The notes beneath the pieces were generated by a model. The model was given only the letters and a program-made list of their open reading frames with translations. It was not told the DNA's origin and ran no database searches. From an uncultured Coriobacteriaceae bacterium (GTDB lineage Bacteria; Actinomycetota; Coriobacteriia; Coriobacteriales; Atopobiaceae): 28,000 nt of DNA. Both the position numbers and the translations under genes were made by a program. This document shows, piece after piece, positions 1 to 8,280 of this stretch; the stretch's first letter is position 1; the number at the start of each line of letters is the position of its first letter. The DNA lies in assembly GCA_900552935.1 (NCBI GenBank), contig USBN01000016.1, forward strand, positions 1 through 28,000, in the 5' to 3' direction.

Positions 1-111
1 ATGCTCGAGGGGGCCGTATTTGACAAAAAACGTTTTACCCGCGTCTCTGAGGGACCTAGGGGGAACTAACCGCACCCTAAGACCCATGGGGAATTACCCA
101 CGTCCGGGAAC
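1..111. other. intergenic stretch at window edge
   Basis: No gene is supported here. On the minus strand it lies downstream of the small membrane protein gene, where related gene orders would continue into the atp operon. A TTGACA hexamer occurs on the plus strand at 20-25, but no -10 element follows at normal spacing. No clear terminator hairpin was found. Confidence 0.4.
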
Positions 112-402
112 CTAAGGCAAGAAACGCCTCGTCTTAAGCACGCACACCGTCGAAATGACGAGCAACTCCGCGACGGCGATAGACGAGCAACCCACCAGGG
201 AGTCGGGCCAGAGACGGCTCGCCGCGCCTATGCCAAGCGTGAGAATCGCAAAAGACGCCATCACGCCAATCACGCATTGGGCACCTATGTTTCCGTTTGA
301 CGGCCCCGTTCCCCGCCTGGCCATACGCACCAGCGGAATGACGAGAGGCAGCACGCCCAGCAGTCCCATGGCGACACCGCCTATGAAGGCACTCGGCGTC
401 AT
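112..402 (-). CDS. small integral membrane protein (position of atpI)
   Basis: A 96-residue protein with three likely membrane segments, at about residues 5-27, 42-63 and 70-88, separated by a basic loop containing RMARRGTG. I recognise no specific family from the sequence. Its start codon lies 2 nt after the upp stop, so it is almost certainly co-translated with upp. In Bacillus-type genomes the gene after upp is atpI, a small poorly conserved membrane protein that precedes atpB. An AtpI-like role in ATP synthase assembly is therefore reasonable from position and topology, but it is inference only. The stop is TAG. Confidence 0.65.
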   Translation of the reverse strand: MTPSAFIGGVAMGLLGVLPLVIPLVRMARRGTGPSNGNIGAQCVIGVMASFAILTLGIGAASRLWPDSLVGCSSIAVAELLVISTVCVLKTRRFLP

Positions 403-404
403 GA

Positions 405-1073
405 CTACAGCGTGCCGAAGATGCGGTCGCCCGCATCGCCGAGGCCGGGCAGGATGTACGCGTGGTCATTCAGCTCGCGATCAAGCGCGCACGTATAGAG
501 ACGGACGCTAGGATCCGCCTCGAGCACCGCACGAACGCCCTCCGGAGCCGCCACGAGCACGAGCAGGCGGACGTCTGAGACGCCCGAACGCCTCAGGTAG
601 TCAATTGCGGCGATGGCGGAGCCACCGGTCGCGAGCATCGGGTCCACGACAAGGCAAGTGCGCTTGTCGACGTCCTCGGGCAGCTTGCAGTAGTACTCGT
701 GCGGCTCGTGGGTCTCTGGGTCGCGGTACATGCCGATGTGGTCCACGCGAGCGGCGGGAACGAGCTCGAGAATACCGTCGACCATGCCGAGGCCGGCGCG
801 GAGGATGGGCACGACGGCGACCTTCTTACCGGCGATCTTGTGGCAGGTGCAGGTTTCAAGCGGCGTGGTGACCTCCACCGGCTCGAGCGGGAAGTCGCGC
901 GTCGCCTCGTAGCCCTCGAACATCGCCAGCTCGCGAACGAGATCGCGGAACTGCTTGGTGCCCGTGGACTCGTCACGCAGGATGGCGACCTTGTGCTGGA
1001 CCATCGGGTGATCGACGACGGTCATGCGGGCGCGCTGCTCTGGCGTGAGCCCGATCGCGTCGAGCTGTGCCAT
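405..1073 (-). CDS. upp: uracil phosphoribosyltransferase
   Basis: Converts uracil and PRPP to UMP and pyrophosphate in pyrimidine salvage. The 222-residue protein is slightly longer than the usual 208-210. The PRPP-binding motif VVDPMLATGGSAI and the C-terminal uracil-binding segment GLGDAGDRIFGT are both present, as is the conserved N-terminal HPMVQHKVAILRDEST. The ATG overlaps the rpiB stop by one base (TAATG), and a GAGGA ribosome binding site lies inside the end of rpiB, so the two genes are translationally coupled. The small membrane protein gene follows after 2 nt. The stop is TAG. Confidence 0.96.
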   Translation of the reverse strand: MAQLDAIGLTPEQRARMTVVDHPMVQHKVAILRDESTGTKQFRDLVRELAMFEGYEATRDFPLEPVEVTTPLETCTCHKIAGKKVAVVPILRAGLGMVDGILELVPAARVDHIGMYRDPETHEPHEYYCKLPEDVDKRTCLVVDPMLATGGSAIAAIDYLRRSGVSDVRLLVLVAAPEGVRAVLEADPSVRLYTCALDRELNDHAYILPGLGDAGDRIFGTL

Positions 1074-1513
1074 TAGCGCTCGTCCTCGGCCATGATCTTG
1101 GCGACGCGGCCCTCGTGGCGGCCACCGCCGAACTCGGTGGTCAGGAAGGTCTCAACGAACTGGCAGTTGTCCATCGGAGCGGTGAAGCGGCCGGAGAGGC
1201 ACAGGACGTTGCAGTCGTTGTGCTCGCGGCAGAGCTCGGCGAACTTGTTGGTCTGAACGACGGTGGCGCGGACGCCGGGAACCTTGTCGGCGGTCATGGC
1301 CATGCCGATGCCGGTGCCGCAGATGAGGATGCCGCGGTCAGCGGTGCCCTCGGAGACGCGACGGGCTACCTTGTCAGCGAAGTCAGGGTAGTCGACGCGA
1401 TCGGCGGTCTCGGGGCCAAGGTCCTCGACCTCGTGGCCAAGGCCGCGGACGAAGTCGCAGATGACGTCCTTCTGGCAGAAGCCGGCGTGATCGGATGCAA
1501 CGACGATGCGCAT
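1073..1513 (-). CDS. rpiB: ribose-5-phosphate isomerase B
   Basis: Interconverts ribose 5-phosphate and ribulose 5-phosphate in the pentose phosphate pathway, supplying ribose for the PRPP used by the neighbouring upp product. The 146-residue length is normal for the RpiB/LacAB family. Visible family features are the N-terminal SDHAG motif (D8, H9), the active-site loop CGTGIGM with Cys65, REHNDCNVL, and the C-terminal FGGGRHEGRVAKI. An AAGGAG site 7 nt before the ATG sets the start. It shares one base with upp. In Bacillus-type genomes the homologue ywlF also lies upstream of upp. Confidence 0.95.
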   Translation of the reverse strand: MRIVVASDHAGFCQKDVICDFVRGLGHEVEDLGPETADRVDYPDFADKVARRVSEGTADRGILICGTGIGMAMTADKVPGVRATVVQTNKFAELCREHNDCNVLCLSGRFTAPMDNCQFVETFLTTEFGGGRHEGRVAKIMAEDER

Positions 1514-1729
1514 GTGAATCTCCTTTTGTCATCGGCGCGCCGCTACCGACGCGCTCCTCGCGCGGTACGCGCGCTCATACTCGAAGAAGCGTACCACGCT
1601 GCGAGGAATTGAGGGCAGGAGGTGCGGATTACCGGGGCGCGATGAGACGGGCGAACGGATACCTGGCAAGCCAACGCTCTCCGAGCGGCATAGTGCAAAC
1701 CGGCCCCTCGCGCGCGCCAGCCACAACGA
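1514..1729. other. intergenic region between glpK and rpiB
   Basis: These 216 bp separate the glpK stop from the rpiB start, both on the minus strand. The AAGGAG of rpiB is at the low-coordinate end. I see no perfect hairpin followed by T residues and no convincing -35/-10 pair, so whether rpiB-upp has its own promoter cannot be decided by eye. Confidence 0.4.
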
Positions 1730-3280
1730 CTACGCCAGAGTGCGGCGCACGGCCTCGTGCCAACCGGCGAGAAGCTCCTCGCGGCGTTCCGCGGGCATCT
1801 CCGGCGTGAAGCGCGTCTCGTCATCAAAGAGCTGGGCGAGCTCGTCCCTGTCGGCCCAGAAGCCCGACGCAAGGCCCGCGAGGAACGCAGCGCCGAGGGC
1901 GGTGCTCTCGGACGTCTGGCCACGCACCACGTCAATGCCGAGAAGGTCTGCCTGGAACTGCATGATGAAGGGATTGTTGGCCGCTCCCCCGTCGACCTCG
2001 AGCGAGGTCAGGGCATGGCCGGAATCCGCCTCCATGGCCTTGAGGATGTCGTAGGTCTGATAGGCCATGGACTCGCACGCCGCGCGCACGAGGCGCGCCT
2101 TGTCCGTGCCGCGCGTGATGCCCGCTATGACGCCGCGAGCGTCGGACCTCCACCAGGGCGCGCCAAGGCCCGTGAACGCCGGCACGACGTAGCAGCCGTC
2201 CGTGTCCGGCACGGAGCGCGCGAGCGCGGCCGTCTCCTCCGCGCTATCGATGAGGCCCAGGCCGTCGCGCAGCCATTGGATGACGGAGCCAGCTTGAAAC
2301 ACCGAGCCCTCAAGCGCGTAGTCGATGGCTCCTCCCTCGGCGATGCCGATGGTCGTGACAAGGCCGTTCTTCGAGGTCACGGCGTTGCCACCGAGATTCA
2401 TGAGCATGAAGCAGCCCGTGCCATACGTGTTCTTGACGCTGCCGGGCTTAAAGCAGCAGTGGCCAAAGAGCGACGCCTGCTGGTCTCCCGCAACACCGAG
2501 GATGCGCGGATGATGCGTCATGATGTCCGCGCTGACCTCGCCGAAGTCGCCGGACGAGGGGCGTGCCTCCGGCAGCATGGAGCGCGGCACGCCGAAGATA
2601 TCGCAGAGCTCGTCATCCCAGTCGAGCTTGTGGATGTCGAAGAGCATCGTGCGGCTTGCGTTCGTGAAGTCCGTCGCGTGGACCTTGCCGCGGGTGAGGT
2701 TGTAGATGAGCCACGTGTCGACCGTGCCGCACATGAGCTGGCCCGCTTCCGCCATCTCGCGGGCGCCGTCGACGTTGTCGAGGATCCAGGCAATTTTGGT
2801 CGCGGAGAAGTACGCGTCTGGCACGAGACCGGTGCGCTCACGGATGAGCTCGCCGTGACCCTCCGCGACGACTCTCTCAACGAGCGGTGCGGTGCGGCGG
2901 CACTGCCACACGACGGCGTCATAGATGGGCTGGCCGGTCTGGCGATCCCACACGATAACGGTCTCGCGCTGGTTTGTGATGCCGATGGCGTTGATGCGGT
3001 TCGAGTGGATTCCACTCTTGAACTGCACCTCGATCATACAGGCGACCTGCGCGGAGAGGATCTCAACCGGATCCTGCTCCACCCAGCCAGGATGCGGGTA
3101 CTTCATGGTGAGCGGCCGCTGCGCCACAGCTATGCGGTGGCCAAACTCGTCAAAGAGGATTGCGCGAGCGCTCGTCGTGCCGGCGTCGAGCGCCATGATG
3201 CAGCCATCGGAAGCCGGCGTTCCGCCCAGCTCCGCGGGGCTCACGGCCGAGCTCATAACGCTGTCCATGATGGTTGCCAT
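1730..3280 (-). CDS. glpK: glycerol kinase
   Basis: Phosphorylates glycerol to glycerol 3-phosphate with ATP, in the cytoplasm. The 516-residue FGGY-family protein has the N-terminal phosphate-binding motif LDAGTTSARAILFD, HPGWVEQDP, the glycerol-contact region PDAYFSATKIAWIL, GVAGDQQASLFG, and the C-terminal nucleotide motif DGGAANNPFIMQFQAD. The N terminus is about 25 residues longer than usual, but the first ATG is supported by a GGAG 6 nt upstream. Met5 and Met9 are alternatives without an obvious site. No glpF or glpD lies next to it, so it looks like a stand-alone insertion between sua5 and rpiB. The stop is TAG. Confidence 0.96.
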   Translation of the reverse strand: MATIMDSVMSSAVSPAELGGTPASDGCIMALDAGTTSARAILFDEFGHRIAVAQRPLTMKYPHPGWVEQDPVEILSAQVACMIEVQFKSGIHSNRINAIGITNQRETVIVWDRQTGQPIYDAVVWQCRRTAPLVERVVAEGHGELIRERTGLVPDAYFSATKIAWILDNVDGAREMAEAGQLMCGTVDTWLIYNLTRGKVHATDFTNASRTMLFDIHKLDWDDELCDIFGVPRSMLPEARPSSGDFGEVSADIMTHHPRILGVAGDQQASLFGHCCFKPGSVKNTYGTGCFMLMNLGGNAVTSKNGLVTTIGIAEGGAIDYALEGSVFQAGSVIQWLRDGLGLIDSAEETAALARSVPDTDGCYVVPAFTGLGAPWWRSDARGVIAGITRGTDKARLVRAACESMAYQTYDILKAMEADSGHALTSLEVDGGAANNPFIMQFQADLLGIDVVRGQTSESTALGAAFLAGLASGFWADRDELAQLFDDETRFTPEMPAERREELLAGWHEAVRRTLA

Positions 3281-3450
3281 GTCCGTCTCCTAACCGCCTC
3301 TGGCCGCTTATTGTCACCTTCCACAGCGTATGGGAGTGTTCCCGCGCGCGCCCGGACGCGTCGGCGGGAGGGCCGTAGACCCGCACGGAAGGCCCTCACA
3401 TTTTGGTGAGCGGTAATTCCGGCGAGCTCGACAGGAGCGACGGGCGGACG
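3281..3450. other. glpK upstream region with hairpins
   Basis: This 170-bp region lies between the prmC-sua5 stop and the glpK start. It contains a perfect 7-bp inverted repeat, GAGGGCC at 3368-3374 and GGCCCTC at 3391-3397. Next to it is a short operator-like palindrome, CTCAC-N6-GTGAG, at 3395-3410. Either could regulate glpK. The palindrome is too short for a regulator to be named. No T-rich terminator follows either arm on the minus strand. Confidence 0.35.
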
Positions 3451-5004
3451 CTACGCCTGGGCGAGGGCCTCGATGACATCCGCCGGGATGGCACCCTGGC
3501 GCACGATGCGGGGTTCGGCGGAGGTCACGTCGACGATGGTCGACGCCTCGCCCGCGGGCGTGGGACCGGCCGCAAGCGTGAGGTCCGCCGCCTCAGCGAT
3601 ACGCCTCTCGATGTCATCCGAAGCCGCCGGCGCCGGCATGCCATGCGTGTTAGCACTCGTAACGGCAAGCGGACCCACCTCGCGAGCAAGCGCACGAACG
3701 AGGGGCGAGTCGGGCACGCGCAGGGCCACCGTGCCGTCCTCACGGCAAAACTCGGGCGGCACCGCCCCACTCGCGCGAACCACGAGCGTAAGGGCACCGG
3801 GCCAGAGACGCTCCGCCAGATGACGCGCCCACGACGGAACATCCGCCGCGAGGCGATCGAGCTCCTCTGGGTCTGCCACGAGCAGCGGGAGCGTCTGCGC
3901 AAGATCGCGGCGCTTGATGTCGAAGATGCGACAATGGCCGGGGTTGCCGGGTATCGCCGCGGCACCGATGCCATAGACGGAGTCCGTCGGCATGACGACG
4001 ACCCCGCCGGCGCGAAGCACGGACGCCGCGTCCTCAATTACCTCGGGCGAAGGATCGCCCTGATCGCACGGTTCGATGCGGCCCTCCGGAAGGTGCTCAG
4101 GCTCAGCCATGGGAAGCTCCCCCTCGCGAAGAGCGACGAGGAAACGGGGGCGGCCCGTAAGGTCATGGCGAACCTCGACGCTCTTCCAGCCGCCCTGGGC
4201 GCGCGCGAGATCAGCCGCCGCATCGAGGCTCTCCTCGTGAAGCTCGACGGCGAACATGCCACCCGGCATGAGGGCGCGAGGCGCGAGGTCAAGCAAGCGG
4301 CGGTAAATATCGAGACCATCCACGCCGCCGGCGAGCGCGAGCTCGGGCTCGAAATCCGCAACCTCAGAAGGAAGTTGGCGCATCTCCTCGTCCGGAATGT
4401 AGGGAGGATTCGAGACGAGGACGGCGAACGTGCCCATGAGCTCCTCGGACACGCCGGAGGCAAGGTCGCATTCCACGATGTCAACCACATCCGTGAGGCC
4501 AAGGGCGTCGCGGTTCTTGCGTGCAAGGCCGGCGGCGACGGGCGAAATATCCGTCGCAGTGACGCGAGTGCCCGGACGTTCGCTTGCGATGGCACAGCTC
4601 ACGCACCCCGTTCCGCAACCAACCTCGAGTACGCGAAGCTCGGGTGCCGCAGCCGCGGCGTCAATGCCCTCGAGGGCGGCGTCGACCAGAAGCTCTGTCT
4701 CCGGGCGGGGGATGAGGACACCAGGCGCGCAAGCGACCTCGATGAAGCGGAAGCTCGTCTTGCCAGAGATGTACTGGAGCGGCTCCCCCTTGGCGCGGCG
4801 GGCGACGAACCCATGCATGAGGTTGAGCTCGGCGGGATCGAGTGGCTCGTCATAGGACATGTAGAGACCCGTGCGGTCCTTGCCCGTCGCGGCACTAAGC
4901 AACCACTCCGCGGAGAGGCGAGAGTGGTCATCCCCCTTGGACGCAAGGTAATCACGGGTCCACTCGAGGCAGCGCTTGATGGTCCAGACGTTCTCCTGGG
5001 GCAT
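3451..5004 (-). CDS. prmC: PrmC-Sua5 fusion: release factor glutamine methyltransferase / threonylcarbamoyl-AMP synthase
   Basis: A 517-residue two-domain protein. Residues 1 to about 290 are PrmC (HemK), which N5-methylates the glutamine of the GGQ motif in release factors, with VLEVGCGTG as SAM motif I and SNPPYIP as the catalytic NPPY. Residues from about 299 are a Sua5/YrdC domain, which makes threonylcarbamoyl-AMP for tRNA t6A37, with PTDSVYGIG, KRRD, WPGALTLVVR and TSANTHG. The start is set by GGGAGGA just before the ATG at 5004; a longer open frame upstream has no ribosome binding site. The junction Met299 (ATG at 4110) has its own good site, GAGGGGGAG, 6 nt upstream, so the Sua5 part may also be made separately as a 219-residue protein. 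prfA, the likely methylation target, lies 2.2 kb upstream. Confidence 0.93.
   Translation of the reverse strand: MPQENVWTIKRCLEWTRDYLASKGDDHSRLSAEWLLSAATGKDRTGLYMSYDEPLDPAELNLMHGFVARRAKGEPLQYISGKTSFRFIEVACAPGVLIPRPETELLVDAALEGIDAAAAAPELRVLEVGCGTGCVSCAIASERPGTRVTATDISPVAAGLARKNRDALGLTDVVDIVECDLASGVSEELMGTFAVLVSNPPYIPDEEMRQLPSEVADFEPELALAGGVDGLDIYRRLLDLAPRALMPGGMFAVELHEESLDAAADLARAQGGWKSVEVRHDLTGRPRFLVALREGELPMAEPEHLPEGRIEPCDQGDPSPEVIEDAASVLRAGGVVVMPTDSVYGIGAAAIPGNPGHCRIFDIKRRDLAQTLPLLVADPEELDRLAADVPSWARHLAERLWPGALTLVVRASGAVPPEFCREDGTVALRVPDSPLVRALAREVGPLAVTSANTHGMPAPAASDDIERRIAEAADLTLAAGPTPAGEASTIVDVTSAEPRIVRQGAIPADVIEALAQA
4111..4125 (-). promoter_or_regulatory. internal ribosome binding site before the Sua5 domain
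   Basis: Within the prmC-sua5 frame, GAGGGGGAG (complement of 4117-4125) lies 6 nt before an in-frame ATG at 4110, exactly where the Sua5 domain begins. It looks like the remnant, or still working, start signal of a once separate sua5 gene. Confidence 0.5.
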
Positions 5005-5202
5005 GGGTCCTCCCGATTCTTGGCGCTTGGCCGGCATGTTGCCGCACCGCGCGGAGTTTGTCGCATCAATACTAACCGCAAGGAGGGCGCGGCCTCGAAA
5101 TCTGACAAGCAACGCACTCCATTTGCCAATGAGCTGAAAGCGGACGCGCCCCGTCTCGAGCGCTAGACTGCACATAGCTAGACCACGATGCGAGGAGAGC
5201 CC

Positions 5203-6210
5203 ATGTTTTGCACCCACTGCGGAGCCACGCTGCCCGAAGGTTCCCGTTTCTGCACCAGCTGTGGACAGCCCGTTGTCACCCCGGTTCCCCGGCAGGAAGC
5301 AGACCCCTCGCAAACCGTCGTCGCACCCGCAGGCGCGCAGCCCGTGCCGACGGACGCACAACCTACGACCTATCTCGACCAGGGTTTCACCACGCCGGTC
5401 AGCCCAGAGCCCATCACGGAACCCCTTTTCCCCGAGTGCGGCGCCGAGGAGCCCGCGCAGGTAGCGCCACAGCCCACGGTGGCATACCCGTACTTCAACC
5501 AGGGCGGCGCGCAGCAGACATACGGCGTCGGCGCACAGCAGACGTATCAGGCTCCCGCGCGGCAGGCATACGATGCCGGCGTGCAGCAGACGTATCAGGC
5601 TCCCGCGCAGCCCGCCTACCAGAGCGTTCCCCAGCAGCCCGCATATGACTACGGTCAGAGCTCCACCAGTCAGACGCCGCAGAAGGGGATGAGCCGCGGA
5701 ACGCTCGCCGCCATCATCGCCGCCATCGTCCTCGTCGCCGCGGCGGCAGCGGTCTTCATCGTCCTCGACCCACTGGGCGTCATCGCACCCAAGCACGAGG
5801 TCCCGGCGACAAACGTCGCCGCAGAGAGCCAGCCTGCCGAGACCAAGCCCGCACAGACAACTCCGGCAACCCAGCCAGCCACCACCGACGCCGCGACCAC
5901 GCAATCCGCAACGCCCGCGAACGGCGACTATATCCTCCCGGACGTCCAGACGCGTGTCTACTCGACGGCAGAGCTCGAACAGCTCAGCACGGACGAGCTC
6001 TGGTATGCGCGCAACGAAATCTACGCGCGCCACGGCCGTGGCTTCCGCAACCCGGAGCTCCAGAGCTACTTCAACAGCAAGCCCTGGTACACGAGAAGCC
6101 CCATTGACCCTGGCACGTTCGACTCAACCGTGACCCTGAGCGCGACCGAGCAGCAGAACGCTGATGCCATCAAGGCCATCGAGCAGGCCCGCGGCTCCAG
6201 CAACCTGTAA
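5203..6210 (+). CDS. zinc-ribbon membrane protein with C-terminal YARHG domain
   Basis: A 335-residue protein of unknown function. Residues 1-25 form a zinc ribbon with two CxxC pairs (FCTHCG and FCTSCG). A Gln/Pro/Tyr/Ala-rich linker follows, with imperfect repeats of QQTYQAP type at about residues 105-150. A single membrane helix lies at about 167-188, then a Thr/Ala/Gln-rich stretch. The C-terminal domain has WYARNEIYARHGRGF at 267-281, the hallmark of YARHG domains, which are usually extracytoplasmic. Topology is probably cytoplasmic zinc ribbon and external YARHG domain. The start at 5203 is chosen for GAGGAG 5 nt upstream. The amidase gene begins 7 nt after the stop, which suggests a shared job at the cell wall. 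Confidence 0.85.
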   Translation: MFCTHCGATLPEGSRFCTSCGQPVVTPVPRQEADPSQTVVAPAGAQPVPTDAQPTTYLDQGFTTPVSPEPITEPLFPECGAEEPAQVAPQPTVAYPYFNQGGAQQTYGVGAQQTYQAPARQAYDAGVQQTYQAPAQPAYQSVPQQPAYDYGQSSTSQTPQKGMSRGTLAAIIAAIVLVAAAAAVFIVLDPLGVIAPKHEVPATNVAAESQPAETKPAQTTPATQPATTDAATTQSATPANGDYILPDVQTRVYSTAELEQLSTDELWYARNEIYARHGRGFRNPELQSYFNSKPWYTRSPIDPGTFDSTVTLSATEQQNADAIKAIEQARGSSNL

Positions 6211-6217
6211 GTCAGCC

Positions 6218-7036
6218 ATGAGTCCACGCCACATGAGAGAAGACGCGCCGGGCAGCACGCCCACCGTCAACAGGCGCACGGCAATCATCGCAGTCGCGGG
6301 AGTGGCAGTCGCATGCGCCGGCGGCCTCGCGGCGCTCAGCATCGGTCGCCCCCGCGAGGTCGAACCCCTGGCATCTCCGCGCTCTCCCGCCACAACAGAG
6401 AGCGAAGCGTTCGAGAAGTCCCAGGCCAACAGCCCGGAGCCCACGGCAGAGGAGCTCCTCGCCCTCCTCGACATCAGCCAGGTCATGCGCGAGGAGCTTG
6501 ACCACGGCCCCAAGCCCGTCGAATACCAGAAGTACATCGTGCTCCACGACACCGAGGGCGACGGTGCACCCGAGGACATCATCAGCTACTGGGCAGGCAA
6601 CGGCAATCTCGTCGCCGCCCAGTATGTGGTGGGCAAGGACGGCCACATCGCCCAGTGCGTGGGAATCGACCGCATCGCGCATCACGCCGGCTTTGGCGAC
6701 GCCGGCCACAACGAGCTCTACGGTGTGGAAGACGAGAGCCGCGACGATAAGCGCGGAACCACCTCGATCGGCTCGGCATGCCCGGACTACGGCATGAACT
6801 CGTACTCCGTGGGCATCGAAATGGTGCATGTGGGCGGCGGGGGCGACTACCCCACCGAGCAGCTCAACGCACTCGACGGCCTTATCGCCTACATCGACGC
6901 CTATTTCGCAGAGGAGGGCCAGAGCGAGCCCAGCGCCATCATCGACCACAAGGCCTGGCGCACGGACAACTCTGACACCTCGCCAGAGTTCGCGACGTAC
7001 CTCGCCAACTACCAGGACCACCGCAAGCACACGTAG
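6218..7036 (+). CDS. membrane-anchored N-acetylmuramoyl-L-alanine amidase (Amidase_2/PGRP family)
   Basis: A predicted peptidoglycan amidase of about 272 residues cutting between MurNAc and L-Ala. An N-terminal NRRTAIIAVAG followed by a hydrophobic stretch (about residues 18-40) looks like a signal anchor and has a twin-arginine flavour. The catalytic domain starts near KYIVLHDTEGD, whose His is the expected first zinc ligand. HHAGFGD, SVGIEMVH and the C-terminal IDHKAWRTDNSDTSP (His and Asp expected at the metal site) follow. No good ribosome binding site precedes 6218; ATGs at 6164 and 6233 are alternatives. The 7-nt gap after the YARHG gene suggests translation by coupling. The stop is TAG. 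Confidence 0.85.
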   Translation: MSPRHMREDAPGSTPTVNRRTAIIAVAGVAVACAGGLAALSIGRPREVEPLASPRSPATTESEAFEKSQANSPEPTAEELLALLDISQVMREELDHGPKPVEYQKYIVLHDTEGDGAPEDIISYWAGNGNLVAAQYVVGKDGHIAQCVGIDRIAHHAGFGDAGHNELYGVEDESRDDKRGTTSIGSACPDYGMNSYSVGIEMVHVGGGGDYPTEQLNALDGLIAYIDAYFAEEGQSEPSAIIDHKAWRTDNSDTSPEFATYLANYQDHRKHT

Positions 7037-7147
7037 GGTGCCGAGCGTCGTGACGAGACAGCACCGTGCACGAGGGGTCGCAGGCGAGACATCGCACGAC
7101 ACACACGGCGTAGTCGCCGCGAACAGGCGCAAGAAGACGCAAAGCAA

Positions 7148-7185
7148 AAGGCCGGCAAGGGCACTCCCCTGCCGGCCTTCTCATC
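7148..7185. terminator. bidirectional terminator between amidase gene and prfA
   Basis: A near-perfect 14-bp stem runs from AAGGCCGGCA at 7148 to TGCCGGCCTT at 7170-7179, with inner GGG/CCC pairing and a 4-nt loop. It is followed by a T-rich tract on the plus strand and, read the other way, by CTTTTGC. It lies between convergent genes and can serve both. Confidence 0.85.
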
Positions 7186-7212
7186 TTGTTCGTGGGCTCG
7201 ATGGCCCGCTCC

Positions 7213-8280
7213 CTACACCTGCTGGGCGAGCTTCTCCGCGCGGTCCGCGGCGGCAAGTGCCTCGATCACGGAGGAGAGGCCGTCGCCAAGCAGCACCGCG
7301 TTGTAGGTGCTGTTGAAGCCGATGCGGTGATCGGTCACGCGATCCTGCGGCTGGTTGTAGGTGCGGATCTTCTCGGAACGGTTGCCGTGGCCGATCTGGC
7401 TCTGACGCTCTGCACCGAGCTCGGCCTGCTGCTTCTCGAGCTCTTGCTCGTACAGGCGGGCGCGCAGCATCTGCATGCAGACCTCGCGGTTCTGGATCTG
7501 GGAGCGCTGGTCCTGCGACTGCACAACGGTGTTGGTGGGAAGGTGCGTGATGCGCACGGCGGAGTAGGTGGTGTTGACGCACTGACCACCAGGGCCGGAG
7601 GCGCAATAGGTGTCGATGCGGAGCTCGGTGGGGTCGATCTGGATGTCGATCTCATCGGCCTCGGGGAGAACCGCGACGGTGGCAGTCGAGGTCTGGATGC
7701 GGCCCTGACTCTCGGTCTTCGGGATGCGCTGGACGCGGTGGACGCCGCTCTCGTACTTCATGACGGAGTAGACCTTGTCGCCCGTGACCTTGAACTCGAT
7801 GGTCTTGAAGCCGCCGGAATCGGACGGGCTGCTGGAGAGAATCTCGGTCTTCCAGCCCTTGCTGGCAATGAGGCGTTCGTACATCTTGAAGAGGTCGCCG
7901 GCGAAGATGCCCGCCTCGTCGCCGCCCACGCCGGCGCGAATCTCGACGATGGTGTCCTTCTCGTCGTTCGGGTCGCCGGGGATGAGCATGAACTTGATGT
8001 CTTCCTCGAGCTGGGGGAGCTTCTCCTCGTTGGCGGAGATATCCTCCTGGAGCATCTCCTTCTCGTCCGCGTCGGAGGTGTCACGCAGCATCTCCTTGGC
8101 AGCCTCGATGTCATCGAGGGCGCCGAGGTACTCGCGGGCAGCGGCCACGAGGTCAGCCTGGCTGGCGTGCTCCTTGGCGAGGCGCGCGTACTCCTTCTGA
8201 TCGGAGACGACCGACGGATCGGAGAGCTTCTTCTCGAGCTCCTGATAAGCCAGAATCAGCTTCTCAAGCTTGTCACGCAT
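7213..8280 (-). CDS. prfA: peptide chain release factor 1
   Basis: Class I release factor reading UAG and UAA; 355 residues, normal length. The catalytic loop SGPGGQ is followed by CVNTTYSAVRITHLPT; many RF1 proteins have His or Ser where this one has Cys after GGQ. The codon-recognition loop reads IPKTESQGRI, giving the RF1 PxT tripeptide as PKT, which distinguishes it from RF2 (SPF). The GGQ glutamine is the expected substrate of PrmC, encoded downstream but separated here by two plus-strand genes. AAGGAG lies 7 nt before the ATG at 8280; a longer frame upstream has no such site. RF1 should be heavily used in this organism, since most genes in the window end in TAG. Confidence 0.97.
   Translation of the reverse strand: MRDKLEKLILAYQELEKKLSDPSVVSDQKEYARLAKEHASQADLVAAAREYLGALDDIEAAKEMLRDTSDADEKEMLQEDISANEEKLPQLEEDIKFMLIPGDPNDEKDTIVEIRAGVGGDEAGIFAGDLFKMYERLIASKGWKTEILSSSPSDSGGFKTIEFKVTGDKVYSVMKYESGVHRVQRIPKTESQGRIQTSTATVAVLPEADEIDIQIDPTELRIDTYCASGPGGQCVNTTYSAVRITHLPTNTVVQSQDQRSQIQNREVCMQMLRARLYEQELEKQQAELGAERQSQIGHGNRSEKIRTYNQPQDRVTDHRIGFNSTYNAVLLGDGLSSVIEALAAADRAEKLAQQV

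Noticed and set aside
20..25. TTGACA as a plus-strand promoter
   Set aside because: No -10 hexamer lies 16-18 bp downstream, and no plus-strand gene follows.
1585..1598. TACGCT as a recurring -10 element before rpiB, glpK and the chaperone gene
   Set aside because: It matches the consensus poorly and has no paired -35 in any of the three places; probably chance in GC-rich DNA.
3368..3397. Hairpin as terminator of prmC-sua5
   Set aside because: On the minus strand the second arm is followed by GC-rich sequence, not T residues, so intrinsic termination is not supported.
1757..3409. Long plus-strand open frame opposite glpK
   Set aside because: It is a GC-driven shadow of glpK, rich in Arg, His and Ala with no recognisable domain.
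5005..6033. 860-codon minus-strand frame extending prmC upstream
   Set aside because: The extension is antisense to the YARHG gene, has low-complexity Arg/Gly/Leu composition and no ribosome binding site. The ATG at 5004 has a strong one.
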